From contig JBKHYG010000080.1 in assembly GCA_046565595.1 (NCBI GenBank), positions 1 through 21,139 of the forward strand: a stretch of DNA of 21,139 nt, read 5' to 3'. The notes beneath the pieces were generated by a model. The model did not search any database and was not told the origin of the DNA. It was given only the letters and a program-made list of their open reading frames with translations. Position 1 is the stretch's first letter; each line of letters opens with the position of its first letter. The position numbers were made by a program, and so were the translations under genes. This document shows, in pieces, positions 20,742 to 21,139 of this stretch. This DNA is from JBKHYG01 sp046565595. GTDB lineage: Bacteria; Actinomycetota; AC-67.

Positions 20742-21139
20742 GAGACTCCGCAGGATGCGGTGTTCGACAGGTTCGGGCCCGAGGCTTGGCGCGCGTGATA
20801 GAGCTGGCGGTTCTTACCCGTCCAGACCACATGGATGCGTCCGGTCGTGGGGCTGATCTCGAGTTGGAAGAAGTCGGCCTGCGAGTTCGCATCTGCACCG
20901 ATCGAGACCTGGTTGACGCGACCGGTGATCAAGGACGGCCCCTCGCAGGTTTTGCCGTCGACCTCGCACTCCGGATCGAGGTCCACGATCATCGCGTAGA
21001 TCTCTTGCTGCGGGAAGGCCTGGCCTGGTCGTAGAGCTTCGAAGGAGACCGCCAGCGTGCCGTCCGCTCCAACGGTCACCCACGGGTAGCTGAAGGTGGC
21101 CTCGAACGGCGACACATCCTCGACCTCCCAGCTAGATCC
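20738..21139 (-). CDS. C-terminal part of a probable extracellular beta-propeller protein (5' end beyond right edge)
   Basis: The frame is open to the right edge, so 133 C-terminal residues are visible. A GTG at 21115 lies in the frame but has in-frame codons before it (...SWEVEDV), so it is not taken as the start. Two stretches, WVTVGADGTLAVSFEAL and EISPTTGRIHVVWTG, show the strand-turn-strand pattern of BNR/sialidase-like propeller blades. Two Cys (CEVDGKTC) may form a disulfide. The stop overlaps the GH92 start by 4 nt, so the two belong to one operon. Together they suggest extracellular glycan recognition and breakdown. The family and activity cannot be fixed from this fragment. Confidence 0.65.
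   Translation of the reverse strand, partial: GSSWEVEDVSPFEATFSYPWVTVGADGTLAVSFEALRPGQAFPQQEIYAMIVDLDPECEVDGKTCEGPSLITGRVNQVSIGADANSQADFFQLEISPTTGRIHVVWTGKNRQLYHARQASGPNLSNTASCGVS

Noticed and set aside
19575..20798. Plus-strand open frames opposite the GH92 gene
   Set aside because: They are antisense shadows; the GH92 motifs are intact on the minus strand.

Overview
The window is high-GC (roughly 60-65 % by eye), densely coded DNA from an actinobacterium (Actinomycetota). The best taxonomic evidence is a linked trio of genes that I know only from that phylum: the MSMEG_4193-type histidine phosphatase, DUF3090 and SCO1664 families. Supporting evidence is a LLM-class F420-dependent oxidoreductase, an SCO6745-family protein, and a topoisomerase I that ends in four GRYGPY-type repeats plus a Lys/Ala tail instead of zinc fingers. 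I cannot name a genus. It could be an uncultured lineage, because several proteins are recognisable only at family level.

Layout, left to right. (1) 1-2099, minus strand: two secreted cupredoxin-like/Ig-like paralogues, then a small membrane protein cut by the left edge. (2) 2234-4591, plus strand: a zinc-ribbon class I methyltransferase, then class II fumarase (fumC). (3) 4597-8275, minus strand: a TPP riboswitch, then thiC, histidine phosphatase, DUF3090 and SCO1664. Spacings of 3 nt and overlaps of 4 nt indicate one transcript. (4) 8349-10901, plus strand: F420-type oxidoreductase, a small protein with an HEXXH zinc-protease motif, and a stand-alone FIST sensory-domain protein. (5) 10929-12329, minus strand: a secreted subtilisin-like protease, divergent from (6) a dienelactone hydrolase on the plus strand (12402-13073). 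(7) 13107-18276, minus strand: in transcription order, a C2H2-zinc-finger/HTH protein, an SCO6745-family protein without a usable ATG/GTG/TTG start, topoisomerase I, and a haloalkane dehalogenase. An inverted-repeat-rich spacer lies between the last two. (8) 18381-21139, minus strand: a GH92 alpha-mannosidase, overlapped by the 3' end of a probable extracellular beta-propeller gene cut by the right edge.

No tRNA, rRNA, insertion sequence, CRISPR array, phage gene or attachment site is visible. No stretch over 300 bases lacks a gene; the longest spacer is 173 bases (13995-14167). Central metabolism and housekeeping (fumC, thiC, topA) are mixed with secreted hydrolases and cupredoxin-like proteins, which fits chromosomal DNA of a free-living heterotroph.

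The most unusual items are: the cupredoxin pair, in which one copy has lost three type-1 copper ligands but keeps a C-x-G-M-C motif; the link between thiC with its TPP riboswitch and the actinobacterial trio; the SCO6745-family gene that must start at CTG or carry a frameshift; the C2H2-finger/HTH regulator in front of it; and the small HEXXH protein. I see no clearly new multi-gene defence or biosynthetic system.
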